Assembly (NCBI GenBank): GCA_017631775.1
Contig: JAGBSQ010000201.1
Coordinates: forward strand, 1 to 14,903
Reading direction: 5' to 3'
From: Clostridia bacterium
GTDB taxonomy: Bacteria; Bacillota_A; Clostridia; Oscillospirales; CAG-272
Length of the DNA stretch: 14,903 bases
The notes beneath the pieces were generated by a model. The model had not been told where the DNA came from and ran no database searches. It saw only the letters and a program-made list of their open reading frames with translations. A program made the position numbers and the translations under genes. Positions 6,272-14,862 of this stretch are shown piece by piece. Positions within the stretch are counted from its first letter, which is position 1. Each line of letters opens with the position of its first letter.

Positions 6272-7102
6272 ATGTTTGAAATTTTATTGAATTTTTTGCA
6301 AAAAAAGAATATTGACCTTGTAGGGGTTCTGCCGATGTCGGCTTGCCGTGTGACGCGCCCCTATCTTTTGGAGCGCGCAAAAATTCAAAGCGGAACCGTT
6401 TTTGTTTTTGCGGTCCCCTATCTTTCTCCCGTTTGTGATACCGCTCCGCGAAGCATCTCGGCCTATGCTGTCCCCCGCGATTACCATCTCTTTTTTGATG
6501 CACTTTACAAAGAGCTTTTGCCGATGCTGGAGGAAAAATTCCCCAACAACCGTTTTGCCGCTTTTGCCGATCACTCCCCCATTAGCGAATTGGAGGCGGC
6601 CGCGCGTGCAGGCCTTGGTGTAATTGGCAAAAACGGTTTGCTTTTGACAAAGGAATACGGCTCTTACGTCTTTTTGGGCGAGGTCATTACCGATGCCCTT
6701 CTCCCCGTTCAAGCAGGAGAGGTGCAATCCTGCGAGGATTGCGGTGCCTGCAGTTTGGCTTGCCCCATGAATGTGACCGACAAGTGCGAATGCCTCTCGG
6801 CCCTCTCGCAAAAAAAGGGGGTTTTGACACCTGAGGAAGAAAACCTGCTTCGCGCAACCGCTACCGTTTGGGGTTGTGACAGATGCCAAGAGGTTTGCCC
6901 CTACAATCTCCGCGCAAAAAAAGCCGGAACGGTTTATTCCACCATTCCCTTCTTTTATGAGGACACACTTCCCGCCCCCACAAAAGAGGATATTGAGAGC
7001 ATGAGCGACCAAGAGTTTTTGCAAAGAGCCTATTCTTGGCGCGGTCGCGAAACCATTTTGAGAAATTTGAAAATACAAAAGAAAGGAGACACACCATGCT
7101 GA
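6272..7102 (+). CDS. queG: Epoxyqueuosine reductase, short form
   Basis: A 276-residue QueG-type enzyme, the cobalamin- and iron-sulfur-dependent reductase that turns epoxyqueuosine into queuosine at the wobble base of tRNAs with GUN anticodons. Seen: D-Y-H (70-72); D100-H-S-P-I-S-E-L-E followed by R-A-G-L-G-V-I-G-K-N (112-121), matching the conserved catalytic-Asp and G-x-I-G-K-N region; a first ferredoxin-like motif C154-x2-C157-x2-C160-x3-C164-P; and a second, C202-x2-C205-x3-C209-P-Y-N, with C172/C174 between. Both clusters therefore look complete. It is about 100 residues shorter than E. coli or Bacillus QueG: the C-terminal HEAT-like tRNA-binding part is missing and the N-terminus is short. 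The ribosome site is only a purine run. Its stop overlaps the addB start by seven bases. No other queuosine genes are nearby. A broader QueG-like reductase is the alternative. Confidence 0.85.
   Translation: MFEILLNFLQKKNIDLVGVLPMSACRVTRPYLLERAKIQSGTVFVFAVPYLSPVCDTAPRSISAYAVPRDYHLFFDALYKELLPMLEEKFPNNRFAAFADHSPISELEAAARAGLGVIGKNGLLLTKEYGSYVFLGEVITDALLPVQAGEVQSCEDCGACSLACPMNVTDKCECLSALSQKKGVLTPEEENLLRATATVWGCDRCQEVCPYNLRAKKAGTVYSTIPFFYEDTLPAPTKEDIESMSDQEFLQRAYSWRGRETILRNLKIQKKGDTPC
7082..7089 (+). promoter_or_regulatory. Ribosome binding site deciding the addB start
   Basis: AAAGGAGA, with its AGGAG core seven bases before the ATG at 7096, inside the end of queG. An in-frame ATG exists at 7036, but starting there would add 20 charged residues ahead of the Walker A region, so 7096 is chosen. 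Confidence 0.8.
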
Positions 7103-10100
7103 AATTGATTTGCGGCCCTTCGGGTGCAGGCAAAACCGAGCATTTGACAAAGTGTATTGAACAAGACATTGCTGCCGGTGTGCGCTCCTTTTTGCTTATT
7201 CCCGAGCAGCAAGCATACATTAGTGAGCGCAGTCTTGCCGCGCGCCTTCCCAAAAATGCGGGACTTTATTTTGAGGTCCTCAGCTTTTCCGGCCTTGCCG
7301 AAAAAGCATTTTGTCAATATGGCGGTGTAACCGCCGAATCTGTCAGCGGAGCCGTCTCCTCGCTTTTGATGTGGCACACGCTCGATACCCTCTCCCCGCT
7401 CTTGAAGCAATACGGAAAGAGTGCCGAGGGAGACCTGACCCTGACAAATTTGATGCTTTCGGCAATAGCCGAAATGCGCGCAGGCGGTGTGAATGCACAA
7501 ATGCTTGAGGATGCCGCATCGCAAATGGATGAGGGCTCGGCTTTGCGAAAAAAGCTTTCGGATCTTGCCCTTATTGATGCCGCTTACCATGCAAAGCTTG
7601 AAGAATGTTTTGGCTCTGACCCATCGGACAAGCTTTTGCGCCTCTCCTCTGTTTTGGAGGCACACAATTTCTTTGAAAATTGCAACGTTTATATTGATTC
7701 ATTTACCAGCTTTACCGTGCCCGAATATGCGGTTTTGTTGCAAATGCTGAAGCAAGCAAACACAGTAACCGTTTCGCTTTGCACCAATGGTGCCAACTCT
7801 TCTCTGCCGCATTTTTTGTCGCTGAGCGACACGGCACGACAGCTTTTGCGCATGGCTGACCGCGCAGACGTAGCCGTTGAAACGCTTACGCTTGCCGCAA
7901 AAAAGGAAAAAGCCGAGGCACTTTGTGTTTTGGAAGAGAATTTGTGGCATTTTTCGGCCTCGCAAACACCGCTTGGCGAGGATGCATCTGTGCGCCTCAA
8001 TCTTGCCGCAAACGTTTATGAGGAAGCCGAAGCCGCCGCTCTGCAAATTTGCGAGCTGATTTTGGGCGGCATGCGATACAACGACATTGCCGTTGTTGTG
8101 CGCGATCTAGACGCCTACCGCGGCATTTTGGATGCCGCACTTGAGCGACACGGCGTTCCCTACTTCTTCTCGGAGAGAACCGATCTTTCCTCAAAGCCTA
8201 TCTTCCGTTTGATCCTTTCGGCGCTCCGCGCCACAAGCCGCAACTACCGTCAAAGTGACATCATTACACTCCTCAAAACAGGCCTTTGCGGCACCGAACT
8301 GCGCGATGCGGCTATGTTTGAGGAATACGTAGAGACCTGGCATATTGGCGGCAACCGCTTTTTGGATGAGGTTTGGAACATGAACCCGGACGGTCTCACA
8401 ACCGACCGCTCCCCCCGCGGTGATGAAATTTTGGAAGCCGCCAACCGTGTGCGCCGCCAACTGATGGCACCGCTCTCTCGTCTTGCGGCCGCGTTGCGCT
8501 CCTCCCAAAGACTTGAGAACCGTTGCCGCGCGCTGTACGAATACCTCCTTGCCCTTGATCTGCCCGTAATGCTGGCAAATCGCGCAAAGGAAGAATTGGC
8601 ACTCGGTCAAGTGCGCGAGGCCGGCGAAAGCTTGCGCCTTTACTCCACCCTTTTGGACACCTTGACCACACTTTGCAAGCTGTTGCCCGATTGCGAACTT
8701 TCGATTGAAGATTTTATTGCCGCGCTGACATTGGTATTCAGCAATGCGGATCTCGGCTCTGTACCCAATACACAGGATGCCGTTGTAATCGGTTCTGCCG
8801 ACACCTTGCGCGTTGAAAACGTGCGCGCCTCTATTTTGTTGGGCCTTTGCGAGGGAGAATTCCCGCGTGCGGTAAGCGATGACGGCATTTTGACCGATGC
8901 AGACAAAGAGGCTCTTGAAGAATTTGGAGTGATTTTGCAATCGCGCGAGCATTTGCGCTCCTCGGAAGAATTGTTCTACGTTTATCGCGCAATGAGCAAG
9001 CCGAGCGAATTTTTGTCTCTCTTTACACATGCAAAACAAACCGACGGCTCCGCTCGCACGCCTTCTCTTGCCTTTAACCGCGTGGCATTTTTGCTTGACA
9101 AAAAGCCTGAGGTAATCGATTTTGCCGAAATTCGACGTGCGCGTGATCTCCCCACAAACGAGGAGCTGCAAAAACCCTTGCAGGCCCCTGCAACCGAGGG
9201 TCGCACCGTTTTGCGCCTCTCGCAATCCAAAATCAAGGCGTTTGTTTCCTGCCCCTATTCTTATTTTAGCGCACATTCGCTCAAATTGAGAGAAAGAAAG
9301 GACTCGCAACCCAATTACTCCAACGACGGTACCTTTTTGCACTACGTCTTTGAGCACTTTTTGCGCGAGTCACTCACGCCCGACGGCAAATTGGAGCTCC
9401 CCTCTCCCGAGGATATCGAGCCGCTTGCCGACCGCATTATTGAGGAATACATCGGCGAGGTATGCCCCTTCCCGGGTCAGAGCATTGACAATCGCCTTTT
9501 GCACATCTATTCTCGCTTGCGCCGCTTGGCCTTTAAGATGCTGCATGAAATTTTGAATGAAATCCGTATGAGCCGTTTTGTGCCTTCTTATTTCGAAAAA
9601 GGCATTGGCATGCCGGAGGAGGACAGCCTGCCCCCTGTTCGCTTGACCCTTGAGAACGGTTCTGCGGTGCTTTTGAGCGGTAAAATAGACCGCGTAGACA
9701 TTTACAAAGAGGACGAAAAGGTCTACTTCCGCGTTGTAGACTACAAGAGCGGCCTGCACAAGTTTTCGCTTGATGACGTTCGTTCGGGCATGGATCTTCA
9801 GCTCATTCTTTACCTCTTTGCACTCAAATCGACCTATCCCGACACCACACCTGCAGGTGCGCAGTATCTTTTTGCCACCACCGAAAAGGGCGCGATCGAA
9901 ATTAAAAGAAGCGGCCTTTATTTGGACGATGAAAACGTTTCGGCCGCCAGCAACGGCGAGGTTGAAAACGTTTATACCAAAGGCTTGATCAAGCAAACGA
10001 TAAGCGAGATTGAGCAGCTGCAGCAGCAAATGCAGGACGTTGTGCTCTCTGTTGCCACCCGAATTCTTGCAGGCGAGGCCGAAAAGACCCCCTCTGCAAA

Positions 10101-10155
10101 GGCATGTGGCTTTTGCCCTGTTCGCGCGGATTGTAACCGCGCATATCATGATTGA
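7096..10155 (+). CDS. addB: AddB subunit of the ATP-dependent helicase/nuclease AddAB
   Basis: A 1019-residue AddB (RexB-like relative), partner of AddA in resecting double-strand DNA ends until a Chi site is met, then feeding RecA-dependent repair. Seen: Walker A G-P-S-G-A-G-K13-T at the very N-terminus; a long helicase-like region without the full motif set, as expected because AddB is not the motor; a C-terminal RecB-type nuclease domain with G-K-I-D865-R-V-D and V-V-D882-Y-K884-S-G; and the four cysteines of the iron-sulfur staple that ties the nuclease domain together, C719 (F-V-S-C-P-Y) and C1004-x2-C1007-x5-C1013 near the end. Somewhat shorter than Bacillus AddB (about 1166 residues) but nothing essential is missing. 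It overlaps queG by 7 bp and ends 14 bp before addA, so all three genes probably share one mRNA. Confidence 0.95.
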   Translation: MLKLICGPSGAGKTEHLTKCIEQDIAAGVRSFLLIPEQQAYISERSLAARLPKNAGLYFEVLSFSGLAEKAFCQYGGVTAESVSGAVSSLLMWHTLDTLSPLLKQYGKSAEGDLTLTNLMLSAIAEMRAGGVNAQMLEDAASQMDEGSALRKKLSDLALIDAAYHAKLEECFGSDPSDKLLRLSSVLEAHNFFENCNVYIDSFTSFTVPEYAVLLQMLKQANTVTVSLCTNGANSSLPHFLSLSDTARQLLRMADRADVAVETLTLAAKKEKAEALCVLEENLWHFSASQTPLGEDASVRLNLAANVYEEAEAAALQICELILGGMRYNDIAVVVRDLDAYRGILDAALERHGVPYFFSERTDLSSKPIFRLILSALRATSRNYRQSDIITLLKTGLCGTELRDAAMFEEYVETWHIGGNRFLDEVWNMNPDGLTTDRSPRGDEILEAANRVRRQLMAPLSRLAAALRSSQRLENRCRALYEYLLALDLPVMLANRAKEELALGQVREAGESLRLYSTLLDTLTTLCKLLPDCELSIEDFIAALTLVFSNADLGSVPNTQDAVVIGSADTLRVENVRASILLGLCEGEFPRAVSDDGILTDADKEALEEFGVILQSREHLRSSEELFYVYRAMSKPSEFLSLFTHAKQTDGSARTPSLAFNRVAFLLDKKPEVIDFAEIRRARDLPTNEELQKPLQAPATEGRTVLRLSQSKIKAFVSCPYSYFSAHSLKLRERKDSQPNYSNDGTFLHYVFEHFLRESLTPDGKLELPSPEDIEPLADRIIEEYIGEVCPFPGQSIDNRLLHIYSRLRRLAFKMLHEILNEIRMSRFVPSYFEKGIGMPEEDSLPPVRLTLENGSAVLLSGKIDRVDIYKEDEKVYFRVVDYKSGLHKFSLDDVRSGMDLQLILYLFALKSTYPDTTPAGAQYLFATTEKGAIEIKRSGLYLDDENVSAASNGEVENVYTKGLIKQTISEIEQLQQQMQDVVLSVATRILAGEAEKTPSAKACGFCPVRADCNRAYHD

Positions 10156-10161
10156 AAGGAG
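10155..10161 (+). promoter_or_regulatory. Ribosome binding site deciding the addA start
   Basis: AAAGGAG eight bases before the ATG at 10170. A TTG at 10152 is in frame but lies before this site and overlaps the addB stop, so it is less likely to be the start. Confidence 0.8.
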
Positions 10162-10169
10162 TTGATCTA

Positions 10170-13100
10170 ATGGGTAGAACCTGGACCCCCTCGCAAGAGG
10201 CCGCAATGTCGCTTGACGGCAAAACCTTGCTTGTATCTGCCGCCGCAGGATCGGGTAAAACAAGTGTACTCACCGAGCGAATTATTCGCAAGCTGACCGA
10301 TACCGAACACCCTGCCGATCTCTCCCGTATGCTCATTGTTACCTTTACGCGTGCCGCCGCCGCAGAGCTTAAGGGCAGAATTGCAAAGGCATTGACCGAT
10401 GCAATGGCAAAGGACCCCGAAAATGCGCATCTTTCGCGCCAGCTCTTTCTTTTGGGAAGCGCGCAAATCTCTACCATTGATGCTTTCTTTCAAAAGGCAG
10501 TGCGCGCAAACTTCGAGCGTCTTTCCCTTCCTGCTTCCTTCCGCATGGCGGACGATGCCGAGGTGCTCCCCATTGCTACCGAAATCATGGACGGTCTGCT
10601 TGAGGAGTACTATGACCGCTACGCGCAAAACGACACAAAAGGCTCTCCTTTTGCAAAGCTGCAACAAAATCCCTTTGCCCAAACCATCGACAATTTGATG
10701 TCGAACCGCAGTGACGGCAAGTTGGGCGCGGTTTTGCGCGAATTCCTCGCTCGCTTTTCTGCAGAGCCCGAAGGCATTGAGGTGCTCGGTCGCCTTGCAA
10801 AAGAATTGAAAGAGGCGGCAGACGCTGAATATTTCACCACCGCCTACGGAGCGGTCGTGCGCGAATATCTGAACGATCTTTTTGACGGACACATCGCATT
10901 TTTGAAAAAAACGCTGGATCATCTTGATGCCACCCCCGATATGCGCGCCAAATACCTTGGTTACGTTGAGCATGAGTTGGGTTACTGTCAAGCCGTAAAG
11001 GTTGCCCTTGATGAGGGTGTTTATGAGCGCGTTCGCATAGTTGCCAACACGCTCACCACGCCCAATCTCCCCAGTGTGAGAAACAAGACAGCCGAAATGT
11101 TGGCTTATCAAAATTGGAGATCCAAATTCAAAAGCGACGTTGCAAAGATCTTAAAGAGCGTTTTGAACTATCCTGCCGACATCATTGCGGAGCAAATGCG
11201 CCGCACTGCCCTGCCGGCTGAGATCCTTTACCGCTTTTACAAGGAATACACCGCTCGCCTCTTGAACGAAAAGATCACGCGCGGACTGCTCGAATTTGAT
11301 GACGTGCGCGCAATGCTTTACAAGCTTTTAACCGACGAGCACGGCAACTCCACTCCCTTTGCCGAGGAACTGGCGGCCTCCTATGATGCCGTTTATATTG
11401 ACGAGTACCAAGACGTGGACTGCCTGCAAGATCGCATCTTTGCGCTCATCGGTCAAAATCGCCGCTTTATGGTTGGCGACATTAAGCAAAGCATTTATGG
11501 TTTTCGCGGCAGCGAGCCCTCAATTTTTGCAGGCTACAGAAGAGAGATGCCTCTGCACACTTCTCCCGAGGCCGCGCAAGCCAATGGAATTTGTGTGTTT
11601 ATGTCAGACAACTTCCGTTGTGACGAACCCGTAATCGATTTTGCAAATAAGATTTGTGCATTCCTCTTTTCGGCTTGTGAAAAAACCGTTGGCTACCGCA
11701 AGCAAGACGATCTTGTTTGCTCTAAAACCACCGACGGAATTACCGAACCCGATCACCCTGCTCCCGTAACGCTTGCCATTTTTGAAAAGGCACCGAAAAA
11801 GTCCTCCTCGGAAGAAGATGACGATGCCGACGAAAAGGCCGGCGAGGAAGCCGTTTGGGTAGCCGCCGAGATCTCGCGTTTGTTGCGCGAAGAAAAGCTC
11901 GATAATGGTGCCTCTATTCGCCCCTCTGACGTTGCCATTCTCGTGCGCAATAAAAAGCACGGCGCCGCTTTTACCAAAGAGCTGGAAAAATTGGGTATTC
12001 CGGTTCTCTCGCCCACCTCTTCGGATATGGCCGAGGATCCCCTGCTTTACGATATGCTCAACCTGCTCAAGAGCGTGGACAATCCTTGGCGCGATCTGCC
12101 TCTTTCCGAGTTCTTGATCTCCACCCTTGGTGGATTTGATTTGGAAGAGATGAGCGAGGTTCGTTCCTCTGCCGAAAGATCTGTTGCGCTTTACGATGCG
12201 CTCCTGACCGTGGCGGAGGATGTGGATCATCCCCTCTCGCAAAAGTGTGCCGCAACCGTTGCTTGGCTCGATGATATGCGCCGCTTGGCAGATACACAGC
12301 CTGCCGACCGCTTTTTGCGCCTTTTGTATCAAGATGACAGGGTTGCGCACCTTTCGGATAAACCCGTTCTGCTCTATCTCTATGAGCAGGCGCGCATCTA
12401 TCAAAAAAATGCTTTTTGCGGTCTTTACGGCTTCCTTTCTCATTTTGCAAAGCTGCTTGAGGGCGATAAGCTCTCTGCCGAGGGCTTTGGCGCCGCAGAG
12501 GATGCCGTTACCATCATGACCATTCACCACTCCAAGGGTCTTGAGTTCCCTGTTGTCTTCCTCTCCAACACGGCCTCCAAGTTTAACCAAGACGACCTGA
12601 ACAAAAATATGCTTTATCACCGCGAGGTCGGCATTGCTTGCAAGCTTTATAACGAGGCCTCCGGCAATCTTGAAGAGAGCGCGCTCCGTTCGGCTCTTTG
12701 CATCAAGGTTGACGAGGAGCTGATTGAGGAAGCCATTCGTACACTCTACGTAGCGCTCACGCGTGCAAGAGAAAGAATGTACGTTACGGGTACCTTAAAG
12801 AGCAAATGGGATACCGCCATGACCAATGCCTCGCTGATCCGTCGCGGAAATCGCGCATCTATTTTGGGTGCTTCCAATATTCTCACTTGGGTTCTTGCAG
12901 CGCTTTATGAGGACGGTCATCTTGCCAAAGATATCAATTTGAGGCTTGTTCACCCGCAATTTGGCGAGGTTGAAGCCGGACTTCCCCTCTCTTTTGCCGA
13001 AAAAGAAGCCGCAGAGGTGGCTCTCTCCCCCATTTCGGAGCGTTATGCCGCCATTTACCGCGCAAAAGAAACGATGCAATATCCTTTTGCATTTATGCAA

Positions 13101-13805
13101 GGCCTGCCCACCAAGGCAGCGGCCTCCAAGCTGAGTGCCGACCTTTTGGACAAGCTTTCTAACCAAGAAGATGCCGAGAGCGCACTTGCGGCACAAATCG
13201 AGCTTTTGCAGAGCGCAACGCAACCCTTTGACAGTCTTTTGCTGGCGCAAGATGCACCAAGCGCCACCGAGGTTGGTAGTGCAACACACGCGTTCTTGCA
13301 GTTCTGCAGTTATGAAAGACTGATGGCAACCACTACAAAGGAAGAAGCCGAGCGATTGGTTGCCGATGGCTTTATGAGCCGCCGCGCGGCAGACATTTTG
13401 CACCACAAACAGCTCGAAGCCTTTTGCAAGAGTGACCTCATGGCTCTCATTCAATCTGCAACAAAAGTCGAGCGCGAATTGAAATTCGGTATTTTGACAC
13501 CGATGAAGGAACTGACACAAAACGAGGAATTGGCACACAAGCTTGGCGACGAAACCTTGTTTGTGCAAGGCTCCATCGACCTGCTCCTGACTATGCCCGA
13601 CGGTCGCCTCATTCTCGTAGACTACAAGACCGACCGCATCAGCGACGAGGAACGCGCCAATCCCGCTCTCCTTGCCGCGCGTTTGAAAGAACGCCACGGA
13701 CACCAACTGACCTGCTATGCCGAGGCAATTCGCGACCTGATTGGCCGCACCCCCGACGAGGTGCGCATTTATTCCCTGCCCCTTGGCAAGAGTTTGTTGA
13801 TTTAA
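10170..13805 (+). CDS. addA: AddA helicase/nuclease subunit of AddAB
   Basis: A 1211-residue UvrD/RecB-superfamily 1A helicase fused to a C-terminal nuclease; it is the motor of AddAB and works with AddB in double-strand-break repair. Helicase motifs in order: Q motif T-P-S-Q9; Walker A A-A-A-G-S-G-K30-T; Walker B Y-I-D411-E412-Y-Q-D; motif III G-D437-I-K-Q-S-I-Y-G-F-R-G (436-447); motif V T-I-H-H-S-K-G-L-E-F (784-793); motif VI L-Y-V-A-L-T-R865-A-R-E-R. Nuclease: G-S-I-D1137 and V-D1151-Y-K1153-T-D. Length is close to Bacillus AddA (about 1230). A very acidic stretch (E-E-D-D-D-A-D-E) near residues 549-556 looks like a flexible insertion. It begins 14 bp after addB and is followed at once by a strong terminator, so it is the last gene of the operon. 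All catalytic residues are intact. Confidence 0.97.
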   Translation: MGRTWTPSQEAAMSLDGKTLLVSAAAGSGKTSVLTERIIRKLTDTEHPADLSRMLIVTFTRAAAAELKGRIAKALTDAMAKDPENAHLSRQLFLLGSAQISTIDAFFQKAVRANFERLSLPASFRMADDAEVLPIATEIMDGLLEEYYDRYAQNDTKGSPFAKLQQNPFAQTIDNLMSNRSDGKLGAVLREFLARFSAEPEGIEVLGRLAKELKEAADAEYFTTAYGAVVREYLNDLFDGHIAFLKKTLDHLDATPDMRAKYLGYVEHELGYCQAVKVALDEGVYERVRIVANTLTTPNLPSVRNKTAEMLAYQNWRSKFKSDVAKILKSVLNYPADIIAEQMRRTALPAEILYRFYKEYTARLLNEKITRGLLEFDDVRAMLYKLLTDEHGNSTPFAEELAASYDAVYIDEYQDVDCLQDRIFALIGQNRRFMVGDIKQSIYGFRGSEPSIFAGYRREMPLHTSPEAAQANGICVFMSDNFRCDEPVIDFANKICAFLFSACEKTVGYRKQDDLVCSKTTDGITEPDHPAPVTLAIFEKAPKKSSSEEDDDADEKAGEEAVWVAAEISRLLREEKLDNGASIRPSDVAILVRNKKHGAAFTKELEKLGIPVLSPTSSDMAEDPLLYDMLNLLKSVDNPWRDLPLSEFLISTLGGFDLEEMSEVRSSAERSVALYDALLTVAEDVDHPLSQKCAATVAWLDDMRRLADTQPADRFLRLLYQDDRVAHLSDKPVLLYLYEQARIYQKNAFCGLYGFLSHFAKLLEGDKLSAEGFGAAEDAVTIMTIHHSKGLEFPVVFLSNTASKFNQDDLNKNMLYHREVGIACKLYNEASGNLEESALRSALCIKVDEELIEEAIRTLYVALTRARERMYVTGTLKSKWDTAMTNASLIRRGNRASILGASNILTWVLAALYEDGHLAKDINLRLVHPQFGEVEAGLPLSFAEKEAAEVALSPISERYAAIYRAKETMQYPFAFMQGLPTKAAASKLSADLLDKLSNQEDAESALAAQIELLQSATQPFDSLLLAQDAPSATEVGSATHAFLQFCSYERLMATTTKEEAERLVADGFMSRRAADILHHKQLEAFCKSDLMALIQSATKVERELKFGILTPMKELTQNEELAHKLGDETLFVQGSIDLLLTMPDGRLILVDYKTDRISDEERANPALLAARLKERHGHQLTCYAEAIRDLIGRTPDEVRIYSLPLGKSLLI

Positions 13806-13806
13806 A

Positions 13807-13847
13807 AAAAGAGCAAGAACAGAGAAATTCTTTGTTCTTGCTCTTTT
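13807..13847. terminator. Two-way terminator after addA
   Basis: Arms AAAAGAGCAAGAACA (13807-13821) and their exact complement (13833-13847) pair perfectly, and the stem can extend inward to a three-base loop at 13826-13828. It begins one base after the addA stop codon. Ts end it on the plus strand, and a run of seven Ts follows the hairpin on the minus strand, so it can also end transcription coming from the minus-strand zinc-ribbon gene. Confidence 0.93.
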
Positions 13848-13854
13848 ATGTTTT

Positions 13855-13911
13855 TAAGGACCTTGGCCCTGTGGAGCCAGGTCGATCCAATCTTAATGCT
13901 CCACCGCGAAA
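13855..13911 (+). repeat. Degenerate, shortened copy of the ~180-bp repeat
   Basis: TAAGGACCTTGGCCCTG at 13855 resembles the start of the units in the right-hand array (TAAGGACTTTGCCCCTT at 14863), including an imperfect copy of the first hairpin. About 35 bases later TTAATGCTCCACCGCGAAA (13893-13911) resembles TTGATGGTCCACCACGCAAA of the array unit. The middle of the unit is missing. Same orientation as the array. The similarity is clear but not strong, so this is an old or diverged copy. Confidence 0.5.
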
Positions 13912-13939
13912 GTCGAGTTGTATTGCTCAAAAAAGTTGA

Positions 13940-14356
13940 TCACAATTCTTTTCCGCACCGGGAACAAAATGCAGAATCAGCATCTATTTTCGCGCCGCAA
14001 TGCTTACAAAACATTGTTTTCTGCACACTGTTTACGATCGCGTCTGCTGTTGTTGATACAGCGTCACTCATAATCTCAGCGCTGTTGCTTGCGATAGCCG
14101 TCAGATCTTCTTTGTTTTCTTCCTGAATGTACCTTATGGTTTTAGCTCTTGCCTTTGCAATTTCAGGACCAAAACCGATCGTTATTCCAAAGGCGGTCAT
14201 CATCACTCCCATTACCGCCAAAAAGCTTCCAATCATAAAATTGTTGTTTTCAAAATTTCCGAATCCCGTAAAGGCTAACACAATTCCCGCGACCGTTGCA
14301 AGGGCGCCAAAAACCCCGATGATCTTAAATAACCAAAAATGTCTTGGACGATTCAT
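13940..14356 (-). CDS. Small membrane protein with C-terminal zinc ribbon
   Basis: A 138-residue protein I do not recognise as a named family. Seen: a short basic N-terminus, membrane helix about 10-30, short loop, second helix about 40-63, a linker of about 50 residues that looks helical and is rich in A, E, S and T, and a C-terminal zinc ribbon C117-x2-C120-G-x(10)-C131-x2-C134-G-K. With a basic N-terminus and two helices, both ends should face the cytoplasm, so the ribbon would be inside. Such ribbons occur in many small membrane proteins of Clostridia; function is unknown. GGGAGGAATTTGA precedes the ATG, and a near-perfect promoter lies further up, so it is a single-gene unit. Repeats lie on both sides of it, unlike the rest of the window. 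Confidence 0.8.
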   Translation of the reverse strand: MNRPRHFWLFKIIGVFGALATVAGIVLAFTGFGNFENNNFMIGSFLAVMGVMMTAFGITIGFGPEIAKARAKTIRYIQEENKEDLTAIASNSAEIMSDAVSTTADAIVNSVQKTMFCKHCGAKIDADSAFCSRCGKEL

Positions 14357-14409
14357 TCAAATTCCTCCCAATTTTTATAGCAGCAGTTTGTATTGCTTTT
14401 CTTGATTTT

Positions 14410-14438
14410 ATTTTACCATATTCTATATTTTTTGTCAA
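14410..14438 (-). promoter_or_regulatory. Sigma-A promoter of the zinc-ribbon gene
   Basis: On the minus strand TTGACA (14433-14438) and TAAAAT (14410-14415) are 17 bases apart, eleven of twelve consensus bases. It lies 54 bp before the start codon, and the ribosome site GGGAGG is at 14364-14369. Confidence 0.88.
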
Positions 14439-14502
14439 CATAGAATTAGAAACTGAAAAACAAAACGAAAACCAACCCGCTTTCGAGTTTGATTGATGGC
14501 AT

Positions 14503-14681
14503 CAAGGACTTTGCTCCTGCGGAGCAATATTCCTGCGCGCGCCGACTGTGAGCGAGCTCCCGTCGGCTTTGCTTGGAATGCGAACCTTATTTTGAGGCAA
14601 AGCCTCAAAAGCAACGCTCTTCGTTGCCTTGATGGTCCACCACGCAAAAAAGCCACCCTTTGGGTGGCTTTGCGTTTGTTT
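14503..14681 (+). repeat. Structured tandem repeat, unit A (179 bp)
   Basis: First unit of a direct tandem array. It holds in order: hairpin 1 TTGCTCC-TGC-GGAGCAA (14511-14527); a private core with arms GCCGAC (14541-14546) and GTCGGC (14562-14567) and GAGC/GCTC nested inside; hairpin 3 TTTTGAGGC-AAA-GCCTCAAAA (14590-14610); hairpin 4 GCAACG/CGTTGC (14611-14627); and hairpin 5 AAAGCCACCC-TTT-GGGTGGCTTT (14649-14671). ATTCC and GGAAT close the core as an outer stem. The last 107 bases are nearly identical to unit B, while the core is unrelated. Open reading frames cross it on both strands but are not believable, because the period is not a multiple of three. Confidence 0.85.
14646..14671 (-). 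terminator. Terminator-like hairpin in repeat unit A
   Basis: Read on the minus strand, GCCACCC and GGGTGGC pair around a three-base loop and are followed by six Ts (14651 down to 14646). This has the form of an intrinsic terminator for transcription entering from beyond the right edge. On the plus strand the T-tract is only three bases and interrupted. Confidence 0.55.
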
Positions 14682-14862
14682 CAAGGACTTTGCCCCTTCG
14701 GGGCAATATTCCTCGCCTTGCCACCGCCTCGCAAGCGGGCGGATGCTCTGCGGCGGGAATGCGAACCTTATTTTGAGGCAAAGCCTCAAAAGCAACGCTC
14801 TGCGTTGCCTTGATGGTCCACCACGCAAAAAAGCCACCCTTTGGGTGGCTTTGCGTTTGTTT
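14682..14862 (+). repeat. Structured tandem repeat, unit B (181 bp)
   Basis: Second unit, directly joined to A. Hairpin 1 is TTGCCCC-TTC-GGGGCAA (14690-14706); the core is a different palindrome, CCGCC (14724-14728) with GGCGG (14738-14742) and CGC/GCG inside; hairpins 3, 4 and 5 (14771-14791, 14792-14808, 14830-14852) match unit A except for one base in hairpin 4, where B can form one more pair. Confidence 0.85.
14827..14852 (-). terminator. Terminator-like hairpin in repeat unit B
   Basis: Same hairpin and six-T tract as in unit A, on the minus strand. Two in a row would insulate the zinc-ribbon gene from upstream transcription. Confidence 0.55.

Noticed and set aside
7036..7095. Longer addB with start at 7036
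   Set aside because: The ATG at 7096 has a strong ribosome site at proper spacing, and AddB proteins begin just before the Walker A motif; the extra 20 residues are the queG sequence in another frame.
8191..9357. 388-codon open frame on the minus strand inside addB
   Set aside because: It lies opposite a strongly supported gene, has no ribosome site or recognisable motif, and its composition is what an antisense frame of this codon usage gives. Similar long antisense frames opposite addA (11604-12620, 12795-13706) and in the minus-strand operon are rejected likewise.
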